Below, piece after piece: positions 4,179-5,320 of a DNA stretch of 5,320 bases (positions are counted from its first letter, which is position 1; each line of letters begins with the position of its first letter). The notes under the pieces were generated by a model. The model had not been told where the DNA came from, did no database searches, and saw nothing but the letters and a program-made list of their open reading frames with translations. The translations under genes and the position numbers were made by a program. Source of the DNA: Pseudomonadota bacterium (GTDB taxonomy: Bacteria > Pseudomonadota > Gammaproteobacteria > Burkholderiales > SG8-39); the NCBI GenBank assembly GCA_021848555.1, contig JAJZUN010000245.1:1-5320 (forward strand), read 5' to 3'.

Positions 4179-5320
4179 TCAGGGTGCGTTCGCCTGCTTC
4201 GACGCGGATTCGGGGCACTCCGGAGTTTTTCCCCACAGGGCATGCGAGGAAAACGGAACTCCGCAATATGTCCAACGGGTTTTCTGTTCGCAGATCTGGC
4301 GCTCCAGAAAGCTCTCGGACGCGCACTGCTGCAGAGCAGCTCCCAGCCTCGCAATACGCGCGGCATCCCCGCCCGCTGGCAATGTGGGGCCCGGCTTCGC
4401 AGCGGAGGCCTGCGGCTGCGCAGCCTCCGGAGCCACGGCTTGTGCCGGCTCAACCGGCGAGACCTGAGGCGCGAATTGCTCGGGTTGCGCCGACGCAGGC
4501 AGGCCGCGATCGCCGTGCCTGCGGATGACGCGGCGAGTCTCCTCGCGGCGCTTCAGAGGGCGCGGTGCCTTGGCGACGGGCTTGACGTTGGCCACGTGCT
4601 TCGACTGGCTCGATGCGGCAGCCGGGGCCGGCGCGGCAACGATCGGCAGGCGTGGCGCCGACGCCTCGGCTGCGACCGAGGACGGCACGGTCGCGGCCTT
4701 CGCGGCAGGTCCGGATGCCGCCGGCGTTCGCACCGCTGACCGAGGTGCCGAAGCAGCAGAGCTTGCGGCTGTGTTCGCGCGATGTGCGCTTTCCCACCAC
4801 CAGGCACCGCCGCCGGCCGCCGCCAGCGCAAAGGCTGCGGCAAGCACGGCGACGAGCGCACCCCGCCGCGATCCGCCTCGCACCTCGCCCCCACCGGCCG
4901 CTGCGGCCCATGTTTCCGTCGCGGCGGGCTTGACGGGCTCGACCGAGATGGCGGGCGGTTGGGGCTGTGTTCCCGGTGCTTCAGCTGCTTCCGATGCCGG
5001 AGCCTCGACCGGATCGACCGGCGTTGCGGACGGTTGGGGCTCGGTGATCGCTTTGCCGCACGCGGTGCAGAAACGAGCGCTCGGGTCGATGCCCGCGCCG
5101 CAATGCGCACAGCTGGACTCGGCGACCGCCGGGGTCGATGCAGGCGCTGCGGCCGCCGGGGCTTCAGCCGCGACGGGGGTCGCCGGCGTCTGCGGCGCTT
5201 GATCTCGATTGTCCGGTGCCTCCGATGCCGGAGCCTCGACCGGATCGACCGGCGTTGCGGACGGTTGGGGCTCGGTGATCGCTTTGCCGCACGCGGTGCA
5301 GAAACGAGCGCTCGGGTTGA
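4179..5320 (-). CDS. Tandem zinc-ribbon, single-helix membrane protein with periplasmic four-Cys tail (5' end outside window)
   Basis: An open frame enters from the right edge; the first whole codon starts at 5318, giving 379 visible residues. The order is: second half of a first zinc ribbon (visible C7, C10); Pro/Ala/Glu linker; complete second ribbon (C70, C73, C84, C87; C-x2-C-x10-C-x2-C); a second and then a decayed third linker (to about 136); and a basic patch RGGSRRG before one membrane helix (about 153-171), indicating N-terminus in the cytosol. A long Ala/Pro-rich periplasmic spacer follows, with a basic stretch KRREETRRVIRRHGDR (255-270). The C-terminal domain has four cysteines (332, 343, 352, 368) and W349/W362, arranged QQC, RQIC, WTYCG and LWGKTPEC, probably two disulphides. 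A GTG at 4883 could start a shorter product, but the frame upstream encodes clear ribbons, so that start is rejected. It is co-transcribed with the OmpA-like gene. Function is unknown; the layout suits a cytosol-to-periplasm sensor or tether. Confidence 0.88.
   Translation of the reverse strand, partial: NPSARFCTACGKAITEPQPSATPVDPVEAPASEAPDNRDQAPQTPATPVAAEAPAAAAPASTPAVAESSCAHCGAGIDPSARFCTACGKAITEPQPSATPVDPVEAPASEAAEAPGTQPQPPAISVEPVKPAATETWAAAAGGGEVRGGSRRGALVAVLAAAFALAAAGGGAWWWESAHRANTAASSAASAPRSAVRTPAASGPAAKAATVPSSVAAEASAPRLPIVAAPAPAAASSQSKHVANVKPVAKAPRPLKRREETRRVIRRHGDRGLPASAQPEQFAPQVSPVEPAQAVAPEAAQPQASAAKPGPTLPAGGDAARIARLGAALQQCASESFLERQICEQKTRWTYCGVPFSSHALWGKTPECPESASKQANAP
4914..4967. repeat. 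Decayed third copy of the linker repeat
   Basis: On the minus strand this encodes QPQPPAISVEPVKPAATE (visible residues 118-135), which aligns with EPQPSATPVDPVEAPASE found twice further upstream in the same protein. It lacks a preceding zinc ribbon. Nucleotide identity is much lower than between the two other copies, so it is an older duplicate or a convergent low-complexity segment. Confidence 0.5.
4990..5086. repeat. Direct repeat, copy 2 of the zinc-ribbon/linker module
   Basis: This 97-bp segment is identical to 5221-5317, offset by 231 bp (exactly 77 codons). In the minus-strand protein it encodes PSARFCTACGKA followed by the Pro/Glu linker ending EAPASE. The next base (5087, C) differs from its partner at 5318 (T), changing Asp to Asn. 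Confidence 0.97.
5221..5317. repeat. Direct repeat, copy 1, running to the window edge
   Basis: This is the partner of 4990-5086, identical over 97 bp with no synonymous change. After the single mismatch at 5318 the last two bases of the window match again, so the duplicated unit may continue to the right. Further ribbon copies outside the window are possible. Confidence 0.97.

Noticed and set aside
4157..4453. N-terminal extension of the OmpA-like gene to an ATG at 4453
   Set aside because: It would overlap the upstream ribbon gene by over 270 bp, add 99 Arg-rich residues, and bury a perfect lipoprotein signal peptide inside the protein.
3782..4739. Overlapping plus-strand frames opposite the OmpA-like and ribbon genes
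   Set aside because: The minus strand holds unmistakable OmpA-family motifs and continuous ribbon coding; the plus frames give Arg/Ala-rich sequence without domains.
4525..5202. Plus-strand frame of 225 Ala-rich codons
   Set aside because: It is antisense to the duplicated zinc-ribbon region; its Ala richness only mirrors the GC-rich Ala/Pro codons of the real gene.
4990..5317. The two direct repeats as a CRISPR array or insertion-sequence ends
   Set aside because: There are only two long copies, in phase with a coding frame, in direct orientation, and with no transposase or spacer pattern. They are a protein-module duplication.

Overview
The window is GC-rich and looks like the chromosome of a betaproteobacterium, most plausibly Burkholderia sensu lato or a close relative. 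This is inferred from base composition, Ala/Pro-rich protein linkers and protein style; no marker gene fixes the genus.

Layout, left to right. Bases 53-93 are a strong intrinsic terminator, which closes a transcription unit outside the window. A complete tRNA-Cys (GCA) follows at 163-236. Bases 237-474 are non-coding and rich in inverted repeats, including a perfect 18-bp palindrome (397-414) and an 8+8 inverted repeat (434-458) that covers the best promoter -10. Four plus-strand genes follow: a Sec-exported four-cysteine protein (475-1152); a small zinc-ribbon membrane protein (1313-1723); a larger zinc-ribbon, beta-domain, four-helix membrane protein (1746-2708, TTG start with an ideal Shine-Dalgarno); and an outer-membrane-type lipoprotein (2740-3516). 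A GC-rich hairpin closes this side.

On the minus strand, convergent with these, lie an OmpA/Pal-family peptidoglycan-binding lipoprotein (3623-4156) and, 22 bp upstream of it, a membrane-anchored zinc-ribbon protein (4179 to the right edge). The latter's start lies outside the window. Its N-terminal part carries an in-frame duplication of a zinc-ribbon module with a 231-bp period and 97 bp of perfect identity.

The common thread is the bacterial envelope. Three proteins in two convergent units share the same cytosolic C-x2-C-x10-C-x2-C ribbon joined to membrane helices. They are encoded beside three exported proteins: one soluble periplasmic, one outer-membrane lipoprotein and one OmpA-like lipoprotein. 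Together they could form an uncharacterised trans-envelope module, but that is an inference from co-location and topology. No enzyme domain is recognisable in any of them except the peptidoglycan-binding OmpA domain.
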